This document shows positions 1-9,246 of a stretch of DNA of 64,000 nt, in pieces. The position numbers and the translations under genes were made by a program. The notes below the pieces were generated by a model that did no database searches, was not told the DNA's origin, and saw only the letters and a program-made list of their open reading frames with translations. Where the stretch lies: NCBI RefSeq assembly GCF_900104515.1, contig NZ_FNJL01000020.1, positions 19,508 to 83,507 of the forward strand. Direction: 5' to 3'. Each line of letters starts with the position of its first letter. The stretch's first letter is position 1. This DNA comes from Paracidovorax cattleyae (lineage in GTDB: Bacteria; Pseudomonadota; Gammaproteobacteria; Burkholderiales; Burkholderiaceae_C).

Positions 1-1035
1 TTCAGTCCCGCGTCGCGCATCCGCGCCCGTGCCTGGAGCTTCGACGAGGCGCAGCGCATCGATCCCGCGTTCTTCGCCGCGGCCGTGGACCGTGCGGTCC
101 GGGCGCGTGAACGCTTCGCCATCGAGAGCGACGGCGTGCGCCTGGTACATGGAGAGTCCGACGGCCTGCCCGGCCTGATCGTGGACCGCTACGGCGATAC
201 GCTGGTGGCGCAGTTCACCAGCGCCGGCACCGAGCGCTGTAAAGCCGTGATCGCCGATGCCCTGCTGAAGGCCACCGGCCTGCAGAAGCTCTACGAGCGC
301 TCCGACGCCAGCGTGCGCCAGCTGGAGGGCCTGGAGCCCGCGACGGGATGGCTGCGCGGCGAAGGCCCCACGGAGCTGTCCATCCGGGAGCATGGCTGGC
401 GCCTGACGCTCGACATCGCCGAAGGCCACAAGACCGGCTTCTACCTCGACCAGCGCGACAGCCGCCACCGGTTTTCCGAGGCCGTGCGGCGGCTCGGCGC
501 GCGCCAGGTGCTCAACTGCTACTGCTACACCGGCGGCTTCACCGTGGCGGCGCTCGCGGGCGGGGCCGCGCAGGTCACCTCCATCGATTCGTCGGGACCG
601 GCGCTGGAGCGCGCGCGCTCGCATGCGGCCCTCAACGGCTTCGATGCCGGGCGCACGGAATTCCTCGACGCCGACGTGAACGCCTCCCTGCGGCGGTTCC
701 TGCAGGAGGGGCGGCGCTTCGATGCCATCGTGCTCGATCCGCCGAAGTTCGCCCCCACGGCGGCGCATGCCGAGCGTGCCGCGCGGGCCTACAAGGACAT
801 CAACCGCCTGGGCCTGCAGTTGCTGGCGCCCGGAGGGCTGCTCTACACCTTCTCCTGCTCTGGCGGCATCAGTGCCGACCTGTTCCACAAGATCGTGGCG
901 TCGGCCGGTGCCGATGCGGGGGTGGACGGCTACATCCTGGAGCGCCTGGGCGGCGCTCCCGACCACCCCATGACCCTGGAATTCCCCGAGGGGGAGTACC
1001 TCAAGGGGCTGGCGGTGATGCGCAAGGGAGCGTGA
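1..1035 (+). CDS. rlmI: 23S rRNA (cytosine-5) methyltransferase, RlmI-like, 5' end missing
   Basis: A SAM-dependent methyltransferase of the RlmI/YccW family, which makes m5C in 23S rRNA. The frame is open from base 1, so the first part (roughly the N-terminal PUA-type RNA-binding region) lies outside the window. Visible are the SAM-binding segment LNCYCYTGGFT followed by an acidic strand end (SIDSS), the motif DPPKF, and the catalytic-type SCSGG. The stop at 1033-1035 lies 35 bp inside the end of the convergent GGDEF gene. The family is clear; the exact target base is inferred. Confidence 0.88.
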   Translation, partial: FSPASRIRARAWSFDEAQRIDPAFFAAAVDRAVRARERFAIESDGVRLVHGESDGLPGLIVDRYGDTLVAQFTSAGTERCKAVIADALLKATGLQKLYERSDASVRQLEGLEPATGWLRGEGPTELSIREHGWRLTLDIAEGHKTGFYLDQRDSRHRFSEAVRRLGARQVLNCYCYTGGFTVAALAGGAAQVTSIDSSGPALERARSHAALNGFDAGRTEFLDADVNASLRRFLQEGRRFDAIVLDPPKFAPTAAHAERAARAYKDINRLGLQLLAPGGLLYTFSCSGGISADLFHKIVASAGADAGVDGYILERLGGAPDHPMTLEFPEGEYLKGLAVMRKGA

Positions 1036-2392
1036 AAGGCGCCTGCGGCTCGCTGTCGGCGCCGGCCATCTCGACGCGGCCGCGGCCGCTGCGCTTGGCG
1101 GCGTAGCAGGCGGCGTCCGCGTCGGCCATGAGATTTTCCAGCGGCTCGTGCGTGTGGCCGAACAGCCGCACGCCGATGCTCGCGCCGATCCGGAACGAGC
1201 GTTCCGATGCGTGGAAAGGCTCGCTGCGCAGGACATCCACGATCTGCAGTGCGATGCCCCGCGCCCCATGCCGGGTGCAGTGCCGCAGGAGGACCACGAA
1301 TTCGTCGCCGCCCAGCCGCACGAGCACGTCGTCCCCGCGCACGCAGCGGCGCAGCCGGACCGCCACCTGGCAGAGCACGTGGTCGCCGGCCGCATGGCCG
1401 GCTTCGTCGTTCACGGCCTTGAATCCGTCCAGGTCGATGAACAGCAGCGCATGCGAGCCGGGCTGGGCCGAGAGCTCCTGGACCTTCGCGCCGAGGCTGC
1501 GGCGGTTGGGCAGGCCGGTCAGCACATCGTGGCGCGTTTCCGTGCGCAGCTGCTCGGCCAGCACGCGCAGCTGCTCCTCGCTCTCGCGTGCACGCAGTTC
1601 GGCCGCGCGCAGCTCGCTTTCGTTGCGCTTCACTTCGGAGATGTCCGTGTGCAGGGCGTAGCTCTGCCCGCCGGCGCTGCGGTTCATGGTGACGCGCATC
1701 CAGCGGCCGCCCGGCAGGGGCACTTCGAAGGGGGCCCCCGCGAAGAAGGCCGCATCGTGCAGTGCCGCGGCCACGTCCTGGGCGCGCCGCAGCCGCTCCT
1801 GGGCATCGGGCGACGCATCCCAGAGCTGCCGGACGATCTGCACGTAGGTTCGCTGCGCCAGCGCTTCCCTGGAGGGCAGCCCGTGCATCATCACGAACAG
1901 GTCGTTGGCGTACAGGATGCGCCCTTCGTCGTCCAGCACGGCCGCGGCTTCGCCCAGGTCCTCCAGCATCTGACGGGTGCCGGAAGCCGGCAGCGCCGCC
2001 TGTCTCTCCGCGGCCGGCGCGTCCGGGCCGTCGTCCACGTGCGCCACGTGCTGCCAGACGCGGATGCGATGGCCCCCCTGCAGCGGCACCGCGGCCACGC
2101 GCAGCCAGCGCCCGAGGTGCTGGAAGACATAGGGCCGCGTCTGCAGGCGGTTGCGCACCAGGCCGTCGGCGATGAAGCGGCCGATGTGCGGCAGGTCGTC
2201 GGGCGGCAGGCGGCCCAGGTAGAAGCGCCGCAGGTTGTCGGCGTAGGGCTCGCCGGCATGGATGTGGCCCTCGTGTTCCGGGAAGAAGCGGAGGAACGAT
2301 GGATTCCACAGCACGGTACGTTCCTGGGCGTCGAACACGCACATGGCGATGCCCAGCGAATCCAGGAGCGTGGCGGTCAGGTCGAAATCCAT
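1001..2392 (-). CDS. PAS-PAS-GGDEF diguanylate cyclase
   Basis: 463 residues with no obvious membrane segment, so probably cytoplasmic. Two PAS-like domains (about residues 10-115 and 140-255) and a short coiled coil (255-285) precede a GGDEF domain. The active-site motif GGDEF is intact at 361-365, and the product-inhibition site RGDD (352-355) sits exactly five residues upstream. It should therefore make cyclic di-GMP and be feedback inhibited. The input signal of the PAS domains is unknown. The gene is divergent from the CobW gene and overlaps the methyltransferase gene by 35 bp at its 3' end. On the minus strand a TACATT at 2451-2446 could be a -10 element. Confidence 0.9.
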   Translation of the reverse strand: MDFDLTATLLDSLGIAMCVFDAQERTVLWNPSFLRFFPEHEGHIHAGEPYADNLRRFYLGRLPPDDLPHIGRFIADGLVRNRLQTRPYVFQHLGRWLRVAAVPLQGGHRIRVWQHVAHVDDGPDAPAAERQAALPASGTRQMLEDLGEAAAVLDDEGRILYANDLFVMMHGLPSREALAQRTYVQIVRQLWDASPDAQERLRRAQDVAAALHDAAFFAGAPFEVPLPGGRWMRVTMNRSAGGQSYALHTDISEVKRNESELRAAELRARESEEQLRVLAEQLRTETRHDVLTGLPNRRSLGAKVQELSAQPGSHALLFIDLDGFKAVNDEAGHAAGDHVLCQVAVRLRRCVRGDDVLVRLGGDEFVVLLRHCTRHGARGIALQIVDVLRSEPFHASERSFRIGASIGVRLFGHTHEPLENLMADADAACYAAKRSGRGRVEMAGADSEPQAPFTLPCASPPAP

Positions 2393-2587
2393 GGCCTGGA
2401 AAGTGGCTGGGGAACGGCTCGGAGGGCTGTCGGAATCTGGAAATCAATGTAGCGCATTTCCTGCCGCGCCAACCGGGGAAAAGACAGGCTTTGGCGCGTG
2501 AAATCCGGGGGTGTTGACAGCCTCGCTAAACTTTTGGGAAGGGGTGCCACGCCGGCACCCTCCACCTTCCGAAAGCGTTCGCCGATC

Positions 2588-3667
2588 ATGTCCCTCATTC
2601 CGACCACCATCCTCACGGGCTTCCTGGGCTCGGGCAAGACCACTCTCCTCAAGCGCGTGCTGACCGAATCGCACGGCCAGAAGATCGCCGTCATCGAGAA
2701 CGAGTTCGGCGAGGAGAACATCGACAACGACATCCTGGTGACGGATTCCAAGGAACAGATCGTGCAGATGAGCAACGGCTGCATCTGCTGCACGATCCGC
2801 GAGGACCTGCGCGAGACGCTCCAACTGCTGGCCGCCAAGCGCCGCAAGGGGCTCCTGGAGTTCGACCGCATCGTGATCGAGACCACCGGCCTGGCCGATC
2901 CCGGCCCGGTGGCCCAGACCTTCTTCATGGACGAGGAGATCGCCGAGACCTACCTCATCGACTCCATCATCACCCTGGTGGATGCCAAGCACGCCGCCCA
3001 GCAGCTCAACGACCGGCAGGAGGCGCGCCGCCAGGTGGGCTTCGCGGACCAGATATTCCTGTCCAAGACCGACCTGGTGTCCCGGGAGGAAACCGACGCG
3101 CTGATCCACCGCCTCAAGCACATGAACCCGCGCGCCCCGATCAAAGCGGTGCATTTCGGCGAAGTGCCCGTCTCGGAGGTGCTGGACCTGCGCGGCTTCA
3201 ACCTCAACGCCAAGCTCGACATCGACCCCGATTTCCTGAAGGACGAGGACGACCACGGACATGGCCATGACCACGGGCACGACCACCACGACCATGACCA
3301 CGAGCATGGCGAGCACTGCAGCCATCCCTCGCACCAGCACGGGGGCCACGGCCACCACCACCACCATGACGACGACGTGAAAAGCTTCGTCTACCGCGCC
3401 GACCGTCCCTTCGATCCGGCCAAACTGGAGGATTTCCTGGGTGCCATCGTCAACATCTACGGCCCCCGCATGCTGCGCTACAAGGGCGTGCTGCACATGA
3501 AGGGCACCGAGCGCAAGGTCATCTTCCAGGGCGTGCACCAGCTCATGGGCAGCGACCTGGGGCCGCAATGGGCCGGGGACGAGAAGCGCCAGAGCAAGAT
3601 GGTGTTCATCGGCATCGACCTGCCCCAGGACATCTTCCAGCAGGGCCTGGCGCAGTGCCTGGCCTGA
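2588..3667 (+). CDS. CobW/COG0523-family metal-chaperone GTPase
   Basis: 359 residues. I chose the ATG at 2588 because the P-loop GFLGSGKT then starts at residue 11, as is usual; an upstream ATG at 2498 would add 30 unconvincing residues. The GTPase domain holds the family metal motif CICC (C65, C67, C68). A long His/Asp-rich loop (about residues 215-265) lies between the G domain and the C-terminal CobW_C domain. Such proteins deliver zinc or another metal to client enzymes. Its neighbour is a DksA that lacks most zinc-binding cysteines, a pairing that fits zinc-economy biology, but no Zur box was identified. The metal specificity is inferred. Confidence 0.9.
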   Translation: MSLIPTTILTGFLGSGKTTLLKRVLTESHGQKIAVIENEFGEENIDNDILVTDSKEQIVQMSNGCICCTIREDLRETLQLLAAKRRKGLLEFDRIVIETTGLADPGPVAQTFFMDEEIAETYLIDSIITLVDAKHAAQQLNDRQEARRQVGFADQIFLSKTDLVSREETDALIHRLKHMNPRAPIKAVHFGEVPVSEVLDLRGFNLNAKLDIDPDFLKDEDDHGHGHDHGHDHHDHDHEHGEHCSHPSHQHGGHGHHHHHDDDVKSFVYRADRPFDPAKLEDFLGAIVNIYGPRMLRYKGVLHMKGTERKVIFQGVHQLMGSDLGPQWAGDEKRQSKMVFIGIDLPQDIFQQGLAQCLA

Positions 3668-3976
3668 GCCGTACCGGGCCGGGCACCGCGGCCGGTTTGT
3701 AGGATAACCACTACTTCGCGGGGGATGGCCGCGCAGTCCGTGGATCGGCCGATACAATCGCGCCCCGGCAAAAACGGGAGGACAACCGCCGCTGCATCGA
3801 CCGCTTTTGGCAGGGCGGGCGGCACGGGCGGGACCGGGTTTGCCTCGCCGCCGTCCCATTCCGGTGGAAATCGCCGTACGTAGGAGGCGGCATCCTTCCC
3901 GTTTGGAGCAATTGACCGTACCATCCACGGCACCGTCGCCGGCCACCCCGCCGGCGCAGCCAGCCTAATACACATC
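3668..3976. other. 309-bp gap before dksA, possible dksA promoter
   Basis: No gene is visible. The only promoter-like element is TACAAT at 3753-3758, followed by a GC-rich stretch resembling the discriminator of stringently controlled promoters. No good -35 hexamer lies 16-18 bp upstream. If it is used, dksA has a leader of about 215 nt. Confidence 0.3.
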
Positions 3977-4474
3977 ATGCCTACGACCCTGCAAGCGCAA
4001 TCGCCCGTCGCGGCCGCCAAGAAAGACCCGAAGCTGGCCAACAACTGGAAGACCAAGCCGGCCGAGGAGCTCTCCGACGCCGAGGTGCTTTCCATGCCCG
4101 ACAGCGAATACATGAACGAGAAGCAGCTGGCCTTCTTCCGGCACAAGCTCGTGCAGCTCAAGCAGGACATGCACAACAACGCGGGCGAGACCACCGAGCA
4201 CCTGCGCGAGGACACCGTGGTGGTGCCCGACCCGGCCGACCGCGCCACCATCGAGGAAGAGCACGCCCTGGAACTGCGCACCCGCGACCGCGAACGCAAG
4301 CTCCTCAAGAAGATCGAGCAGTCCATCGCGCGCATCGATGCGGGCGACTACGGCTACTGCGACGAGACCGGCGAGCCCATCGGCGTCGGCCGCCTCCTGG
4401 CGCGCCCCACCGCCACCCTGTCCCTCGAGGCGCAGCAGCGCCGGGAGCTCAAGCAGAAGATGTTCGGGGATTGA
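3977..4474 (+). CDS. dksA: RNA polymerase-binding regulator DksA, single-cysteine type
   Basis: 165 residues. DksA works with ppGpp in the secondary channel of RNA polymerase. The coiled-coil tip motif DPADRA (85-90) keeps the two functional acidic residues. The C-terminal globular region aligns with the usual zinc finger, but the four cysteine positions read C128, T131, S149, A152. Only one cysteine remains and stable zinc binding is unlikely. Cysteine-poor DksA proteins are known in other proteobacteria and work without zinc. It lies downstream of a CobW gene and upstream of a STAS-domain gene and hslVU. Confidence 0.92.
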   Translation: MPTTLQAQSPVAAAKKDPKLANNWKTKPAEELSDAEVLSMPDSEYMNEKQLAFFRHKLVQLKQDMHNNAGETTEHLREDTVVVPDPADRATIEEEHALELRTRDRERKLLKKIEQSIARIDAGDYGYCDETGEPIGVGRLLARPTATLSLEAQQRRELKQKMFGD

Positions 4475-4583
4475 CGGCGCTGCGCCTGCCTCGCAGCCTC
4501 CGCGACCGGCCCGCCCCGCCGTTTTCCGTACCCGTCCGCCCGACCCCCGTGCCGAGGCGCGTGCCCTCCAGCCACGACGATCC

Positions 4584-6392
4584 ATGAGCAAGGAAGATTC
4601 CTCCCGCGGCCTGCTGTCCAAGGTGGTGCGCTTCGTGCGCAATCCCACCGTCAACTGGAATGAGCTCGACTCCATCGACGAGGAGCGCGAGAGCCAGTAC
4701 AGCAAGCAGATGCTCAAGGAGATGATCGAGCGCAAGCGCCGCAACGACTTCGTGCGGCGCCGAGAATTCGACCAGCTGCGCAAGCTGCGCCAGCGCGAGG
4801 CGCTCCACGGCCAGCGGTCGGACGACCAGACCGCCCGGCCTTCGTTCTTCCATACCAGCATGACCTCGCCGGACGACCGGGCCGTCACGCTCAAGAAGAT
4901 CGACGAGATCGAAGCGCAGATGTCCCAGCAGTGGTGGAAGAGCAAGCAGCCCGCGGCCGCTACGGCCCCGGCCGGCCTGGCGTCCACCGAGCCGGCGTCC
5001 TTCGGCGCCTCCGATTCGACCATCGCGGCGCATGCCCGCGCCTTCGCGCCCACCGCCCCGGCCAGCCTGCCGGCAGGGTTGTCGGAGCCCGGCGTGCAGT
5101 CCCTGTTCTCCGGTGAAAGCCTGCCGCCCGCGACGGACTTCATGGCTGCCACGGTGCCCCAGGCCTTTCCCGGGACGCTCTCCGCCGAGGGCTCGCGCCC
5201 GCTGGCGCCCCCGCTGCTCACCGAGCGGGCCGACCCACCGTCGCACCCCGTGCGCGTCTACGTGGCGCCCGAGCCGCCCCCCTTCGTGCACGAGCCCGAC
5301 CTGGAAGAGGCCGCGATCCGCTTCGCGAACGGCGACTATGCCGGCGCGGAGGCCGGCCTGCTGGAGGCGCTCGCGCAGCACGAGGGCGACGAAGACCCCG
5401 CGCGGCAGGCCGAATTCTGGATGGCGCTCTTCGATTTCTACCGCGCCACGGGCGACCACGGGCGTTTCGAGTCGCTCGCCATCGATTTCGCCGCCCGGTT
5501 CGGCCGCTCTGCGCCGCTGTGGTTCTCCATGCCCGAACTGCTGGGGCTGCAGTCCCCCTCGGCGGCGGCCGCGGCCGAATCCGCCGGCGGCGGGCAGCGC
5601 GAATTCCTCTGGAACGCGCCTTCGGTGCTCACGGCGCAGTCCGTGGCCGCGCTGCAGGCTTCCGTGGCCCGTGCGTCCGCTCCGCCCTGGACCTTCTCCT
5701 GGTCGCGCCTGATGACGATCGAGGACGGCGCCGTCCCGGGCCTGGCGCAGCAGTTCGGGCAGTGGGCGGACCGCTCCGACGGCATCGTCTTCAAGGGCGT
5801 GGACGCCCTGGCGAGCCTGCTGGAGGCCCGCACGCCCTCCGGCGACAGGAGCGTTCCGCCGGACTGGTGGCGCCTGCGCATGGCGGCATTGCGGCTGATG
5901 GGCCGGCCCGACGAGTTCGAGCTGGTCGCGCTGGACTACTGCGTCACCTACGAGGTCTCCCCCCCGTCCTGGATGCCCCCGAAATGCAGCTATTCCGACG
6001 ACGGAGGCGGTGCCGGCGGCCCCCCGGGCGCGGCCACCGTGTCCTTCGACGCCGATGCCTTCTCCTCGGGCTTCGGCGAGCCGGCCTCCCAGCCGGGCGG
6101 CCTGGAGGCCTCGGCGCCGGCCGCCGTGCTGTCCGGGCACATCGAGGGCGACGCGACGGCCGTTCTCGAGCCCATGGAGGCACACCTGCATGCCGGCGTG
6201 CCCTTCGCCATCCGCTGCGACCGGCTCGCGCGGGTGGATTTCGCCGCCGCGGGCTCCGTATTGAACTGGACCGCCGCCCAGCAGGCGCTGGGACATGTGG
6301 TGCATTTCACCCACGTGCCGCGGCTGGTGGCGGTGTTCTTCAACGTCATCGGCATCCACGAGCACGCGCGCATCGTTCCGCGGCAGAACTGA
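4584..6392 (+). CDS. Uncharacterised protein with C-terminal STAS-like domain
   Basis: 602 residues. The ATG at 4584 starts a plausible conserved N-terminus ([19 protein letters not shown]). Residues about 20-75 are highly charged and helical (many R, E, K). An Ala/Pro-rich linker follows, and then an alpha-helical region (about 235-400) that looks TPR-like. The last 85 residues ([14 protein letters not shown] onward, with [13 protein letters not shown] and FFNVIGI) resemble a STAS domain. No enzyme motif is visible. The position between dksA and hslVU suggests a role in stress or cell-state signalling, but that is only context. I do not recognise a named family for the whole protein. Confidence 0.72.
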   Translation: MSKEDSSRGLLSKVVRFVRNPTVNWNELDSIDEERESQYSKQMLKEMIERKRRNDFVRRREFDQLRKLRQREALHGQRSDDQTARPSFFHTSMTSPDDRAVTLKKIDEIEAQMSQQWWKSKQPAAATAPAGLASTEPASFGASDSTIAAHARAFAPTAPASLPAGLSEPGVQSLFSGESLPPATDFMAATVPQAFPGTLSAEGSRPLAPPLLTERADPPSHPVRVYVAPEPPPFVHEPDLEEAAIRFANGDYAGAEAGLLEALAQHEGDEDPARQAEFWMALFDFYRATGDHGRFESLAIDFAARFGRSAPLWFSMPELLGLQSPSAAAAAESAGGGQREFLWNAPSVLTAQSVAALQASVARASAPPWTFSWSRLMTIEDGAVPGLAQQFGQWADRSDGIVFKGVDALASLLEARTPSGDRSVPPDWWRLRMAALRLMGRPDEFELVALDYCVTYEVSPPSWMPPKCSYSDDGGGAGGPPGAATVSFDADAFSSGFGEPASQPGGLEASAPAAVLSGHIEGDATAVLEPMEAHLHAGVPFAIRCDRLARVDFAAAGSVLNWTAAQQALGHVVHFTHVPRLVAVFFNVIGIHEHARIVPRQN

Positions 6393-6471
6393 GTCCGTCC
6401 CCCGCGGGGCGGCGCGCAGGCCGGCCGGCGGGCTGTTGCAATCCGGGCGTCCATCCCCAATTCCGGACGCT

Positions 6472-7020
6472 ATGGAACAGTTTCACGGCACCACCATCCT
6501 CAGCGTCCGCCGCCAGGCCGCGGACGGCACCATCCAGGTCGCCATCGGCGGCGACGGGCAGGTCACGCTCGGCAACATTGTCGTCAAGGGGTCGGCGCGC
6601 AAGGTGCGCAAGCTGCACCACGGCAAGGTGCTCGCGGGCTTCGCGGGCGCCACGGCCGATGCCTTCACCCTCTTCGAGCGCTTCGAGGCCAAGCTGGAGA
6701 AGCACCAGGGCCACCTGACGCGCGCCGCCATCGAGCTCACCAAGGACTGGCGCACCGACCGCGTGCTGCGCCGCCTGGAGGCCATGCTGGCCGTGGCGGA
6801 TGCCAGCGCCTCGCTCATCATCACCGGCAACGGCGATGTGCTGGAGCCGGAGCAGGGCATCGTGGCCATCGGATCGGGCGGCGCGTATGCGCATTCGGCT
6901 GCCAAGGCACTGCTGAACCACACCGAGTTGTCCGCCGAGGAGATCGTGCGCAAGTCGCTCGCCATCGCGGGCGAGCTGTGCATCTACACGAACATGCACC
7001 ACACCGTCGAGACGCTCTGA
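6472..7020 (+). CDS. hslV: ATP-dependent protease peptidase subunit HslV
   Basis: 182 residues. HslV is the N-terminal-threonine peptidase of the HslVU (ClpYQ) protease. In Escherichia coli the mature protein begins TTIVSVRR; here the same segment (TTILSVRR) starts at residue 7, after MEQFHG. That implies a six-residue propeptide that must be removed to expose Thr7. The body contains the usual GGDGQVT and GSGGAYA segments. hslU follows after 64 bp, so the two are co-transcribed. No heat-shock sigma32-type promoter was recognised upstream. Confidence 0.95.
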   Translation: MEQFHGTTILSVRRQAADGTIQVAIGGDGQVTLGNIVVKGSARKVRKLHHGKVLAGFAGATADAFTLFERFEAKLEKHQGHLTRAAIELTKDWRTDRVLRRLEAMLAVADASASLIITGNGDVLEPEQGIVAIGSGGAYAHSAAKALLNHTELSAEEIVRKSLAIAGELCIYTNMHHTVETL

Positions 7021-7084
7021 CGCCCCCGCGCCCTTCGCCCTTTTGCCTGCCGGTTCCCGGCCCGTCCTTTCCCGAGTGTCCACC

Positions 7085-8404
7085 ATGTCTTCCATGACCC
7101 CCCAGGAAATCGTCTCCGAGCTCGACCGCCACATCGTGGGCCAGTCGGGTGCCAAGCGCGCTGTCGCCATCGCGCTGCGCAACCGCTGGCGCCGCCAGCA
7201 GGTCGATCCCGGACTGCGCCAGGAGATCACCCCCAAGAACATCCTGATGATCGGCCCCACCGGCGTCGGCAAGACCGAGATCGCCCGCCGCCTCGCCCGG
7301 CTGGCGGACGCCCCGTTCATCAAGGTGGAGGCCACCAAGTTCACCGAGGTGGGCTATGTCGGCAAGGACGTGGATTCCATCGTGCGCGACCTCGTCGAGG
7401 TGGCCGTCAAGCAGACCCGCGAAGCCGACGTGAAGAAGGTGCGTGCCCGCGCCGAGGACGCCGCCGAGGACCGCATCCTCGACGTGCTCATCCCCACGGC
7501 GCGCACGACGGGGGATCAGCCCGCGGACAGCACCGCGCGCCAGGTGTTCCGCAAGAAGCTGCGCGAGGGCCGGCTGGACGACAAGGAGATCGAGATCGAC
7601 CTGGCCGATGCCCGGCCCCAGCTCGAGATCATGGGCCCCCAGGGCATGGAGGAAATGGCCGAACAGCTGCGCGGCATGTTCAGCCAGATGGGCCAGGAGC
7701 GCCGCAAGACGCGCAAGCTCCGGATCGCCGAGGCGCTGAAGCTGCTCACCGACGAGGAGGCGGGCAGGCTGGTCAACGAAGAGGAGGTCAGGACGCGCGC
7801 CCTGCAGAATGCCGAGCAGAACGGCATCGTGTTCATCGACGAGATCGACAAGGTCGCCACGCGCCAGGAAGCGGGCGGTTCCGACGTCTCCCGCCAGGGC
7901 GTGCAGCGCGACCTGCTGCCGCTGGTGGAGGGCACCACGGTGAGCACCAAATACGGCATGGTGAAGACCGACCACATCCTTTTCATCGCTTCGGGCGCCT
8001 TTCACCTCGCCAAGCCCAGCGACCTGATCCCCGAGCTGCAGGGGCGCTTCCCCATCCGCGTCGAACTGGAGTCGCTCTCGGTGGGGGATTTCGAGGCCAT
8101 ACTGACCCAGACGCATGCCTCCCTGGTGAAGCAGTACCAGGCGCTGCTGGCGACCGAAGGCGTCACGCTGGAGTTCGCCCCCGAGGGCATCACCCGCCTG
8201 GCCCGCATCGCCTTCGAGGTGAACGAGCGCACCGAGAACATCGGCGCGCGCCGGCTGTCCACGGTGATGGAGCGGCTGCTGGACGAGGTGAGCTTCGACG
8301 CCGCGAAACTCTCCGGCCAGACCGTGCGCGTCGATGCCGCCTACGTGGACGGACGCCTCGCGAGCCTGAGCCAGAACGAAGATCTTTCGCGCTACATCCT
8401 GTAA
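7085..8404 (+). CDS. hslU: HslU ATPase subunit of the HslVU protease
   Basis: 439 residues, the normal size for this AAA+ unfoldase. Walker A GPTGVGKT is at 57-64, Walker B FIDEID near 250, and the I-domain lies between them (about 110-225). The C-terminus ends SRYIL, the conserved tail that inserts into HslV. The start at 7085 ([10 protein letters not shown]) is preferred; an ATG nine bases later is possible. The gene is followed by an intrinsic terminator at 8464-8500. Confidence 0.96.
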   Translation: MSSMTPQEIVSELDRHIVGQSGAKRAVAIALRNRWRRQQVDPGLRQEITPKNILMIGPTGVGKTEIARRLARLADAPFIKVEATKFTEVGYVGKDVDSIVRDLVEVAVKQTREADVKKVRARAEDAAEDRILDVLIPTARTTGDQPADSTARQVFRKKLREGRLDDKEIEIDLADARPQLEIMGPQGMEEMAEQLRGMFSQMGQERRKTRKLRIAEALKLLTDEEAGRLVNEEEVRTRALQNAEQNGIVFIDEIDKVATRQEAGGSDVSRQGVQRDLLPLVEGTTVSTKYGMVKTDHILFIASGAFHLAKPSDLIPELQGRFPIRVELESLSVGDFEAILTQTHASLVKQYQALLATEGVTLEFAPEGITRLARIAFEVNERTENIGARRLSTVMERLLDEVSFDAAKLSGQTVRVDAAYVDGRLASLSQNEDLSRYIL

Positions 8405-8463
8405 GAAGCGATCTTTTCCTACAGACTTGCGGAGTTTTTCGCGGGTCTTTTCACGCCATCGAG

Positions 8464-8500
8464 CCGCCGCCCGGACGCCAGCCGCCGGGCGGCGGTTTTG
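8464..8500 (+). terminator. Rho-independent terminator after hslU
   Basis: A perfect 11-bp stem pairs 8464-8474 with 8485-8495, with a 10-nt loop, and is followed at once by TTTTG. It separates hslVU from the division cluster. Confidence 0.85.
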
Positions 8501-8812
8501 CCTGGGCCGCGGCGAGGGCTGGGCGGCCGGGCAGGGCGCCGGAGTCCTGTTCCCATTCCACGTTGGCGCCAGACCCTAAGGTATCACTTCCACAGCATTT
8601 GCTAAGTGCTTATCCGGGAAGGGAAATCATCCCCGATATACGTTTGCAATCAGCGCTAAGTCGTTGATTTCATTGCAAAACTTTGTTGCACCCGATCTTG
8701 CGATCGGGCCTTTTCCTGCTACAGTGCAAAAAAGTGCAATTAAGTGGTGAAAAGTGCCCTCCAACCCCGTTCTCGGCGGGAAGTGGCGGCGACAACCTGT
8801 CGGGGTCTAACG
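8501..8812 (+). promoter_or_regulatory. Control region of the dcw cluster (mraZ promoter and MraZ operator)
   Basis: This 312-bp stretch has no gene and is AT-richer than its surroundings. Four direct repeats with a 10-bp period (ACAGTG 8721, AAAGTG 8731, TAAGTG 8741, AAAGTG 8751) match the layout of known MraZ operators. A promoter candidate TTGCGA (8698-8703), 16 bp, TACAGT (8720-8725) overlaps the first repeat, so MraZ binding would block it. A 7-bp inverted repeat (8691-8697/8702-8708, loop TTGC) overlaps the -35. A further inverted repeat TTGCAAT/ATTGCAA lies at 8644-8650/8672-8678. Confidence 0.72.
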
Positions 8813-9241
8813 GTGTTTCAAGGGGCGTCATCGCTGAGTCTGGATGCGAAGGGTAGGCTTTCCGTGCCCACCCGGCATCGTGACGTCCTGAGCGCGACGG
8901 CCGGCGGACAGCTCACCATCACCAAGCACCCCCACGGCTGCCTCATGGTCTTCCCCCGTCCCGAATGGGAGAAATTCCGCGAGCGCATCGCCGAGCTGCC
9001 GATGTCGGCCCAGTGGTGGAAGCGCATCTTCCTGGGCAACGCCCAGGACGTGGAAATGGACGGCACGGGCCGTGTGCTCGTGGCGCCCGAACTGCGGCAG
9101 GCCGCGGGCATCACCAAGGACACCATGCTGCTGGGCATGGGCCACCACTTCGAGCTCTGGGACAAGGCCACCTACGAGGCCCAGGAAGCCCAGGCCATGC
9201 AGGGCGAGATGCCCGAAGCCTTCAAGGACTTTTCTTTCTGA
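8813..9241 (+). CDS. mraZ: Transcriptional regulator MraZ
   Basis: 142 residues from the GTG at 8813 ([15 protein letters not shown]), the expected start for the family. A longer frame from 8744 would start inside the operator repeats and add unrelated residues. Two SpoVT/AbrB-type DNA-binding halves are visible: DAKGRLSVP near residue 10 and [10 protein letters not shown] near residue 83. MraZ forms rings and represses its own operon by binding direct repeats in the mra promoter; matching repeats lie at 8721-8756. It is the first gene of the dcw cluster. Confidence 0.93.
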   Translation: MFQGASSLSLDAKGRLSVPTRHRDVLSATAGGQLTITKHPHGCLMVFPRPEWEKFRERIAELPMSAQWWKRIFLGNAQDVEMDGTGRVLVAPELRQAAGITKDTMLLGMGHHFELWDKATYEAQEAQAMQGEMPEAFKDFSF

Positions 9242-9246
9242 AGGCC

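Noticed and set aside
2514..2532. TTGACA (2514-2519) as a -35 before the CobW gene
   Set aside because: The only -10-like hexamer (TAAACT at 2527) is just 7 bp away, and nothing suitable lies at 16-18 bp.
3966..3976. TAATAC before dksA as a start-proximal -10
   Set aside because: It does not end in T and fits the TANNNT pattern poorly; TACAAT at 3753 is a better though unproven candidate.
8744..8812. Earlier GTG start for mraZ
   Set aside because: It would lie inside the 10-bp operator repeats and add 23 residues not found in MraZ. The protein is canonical from 8813.
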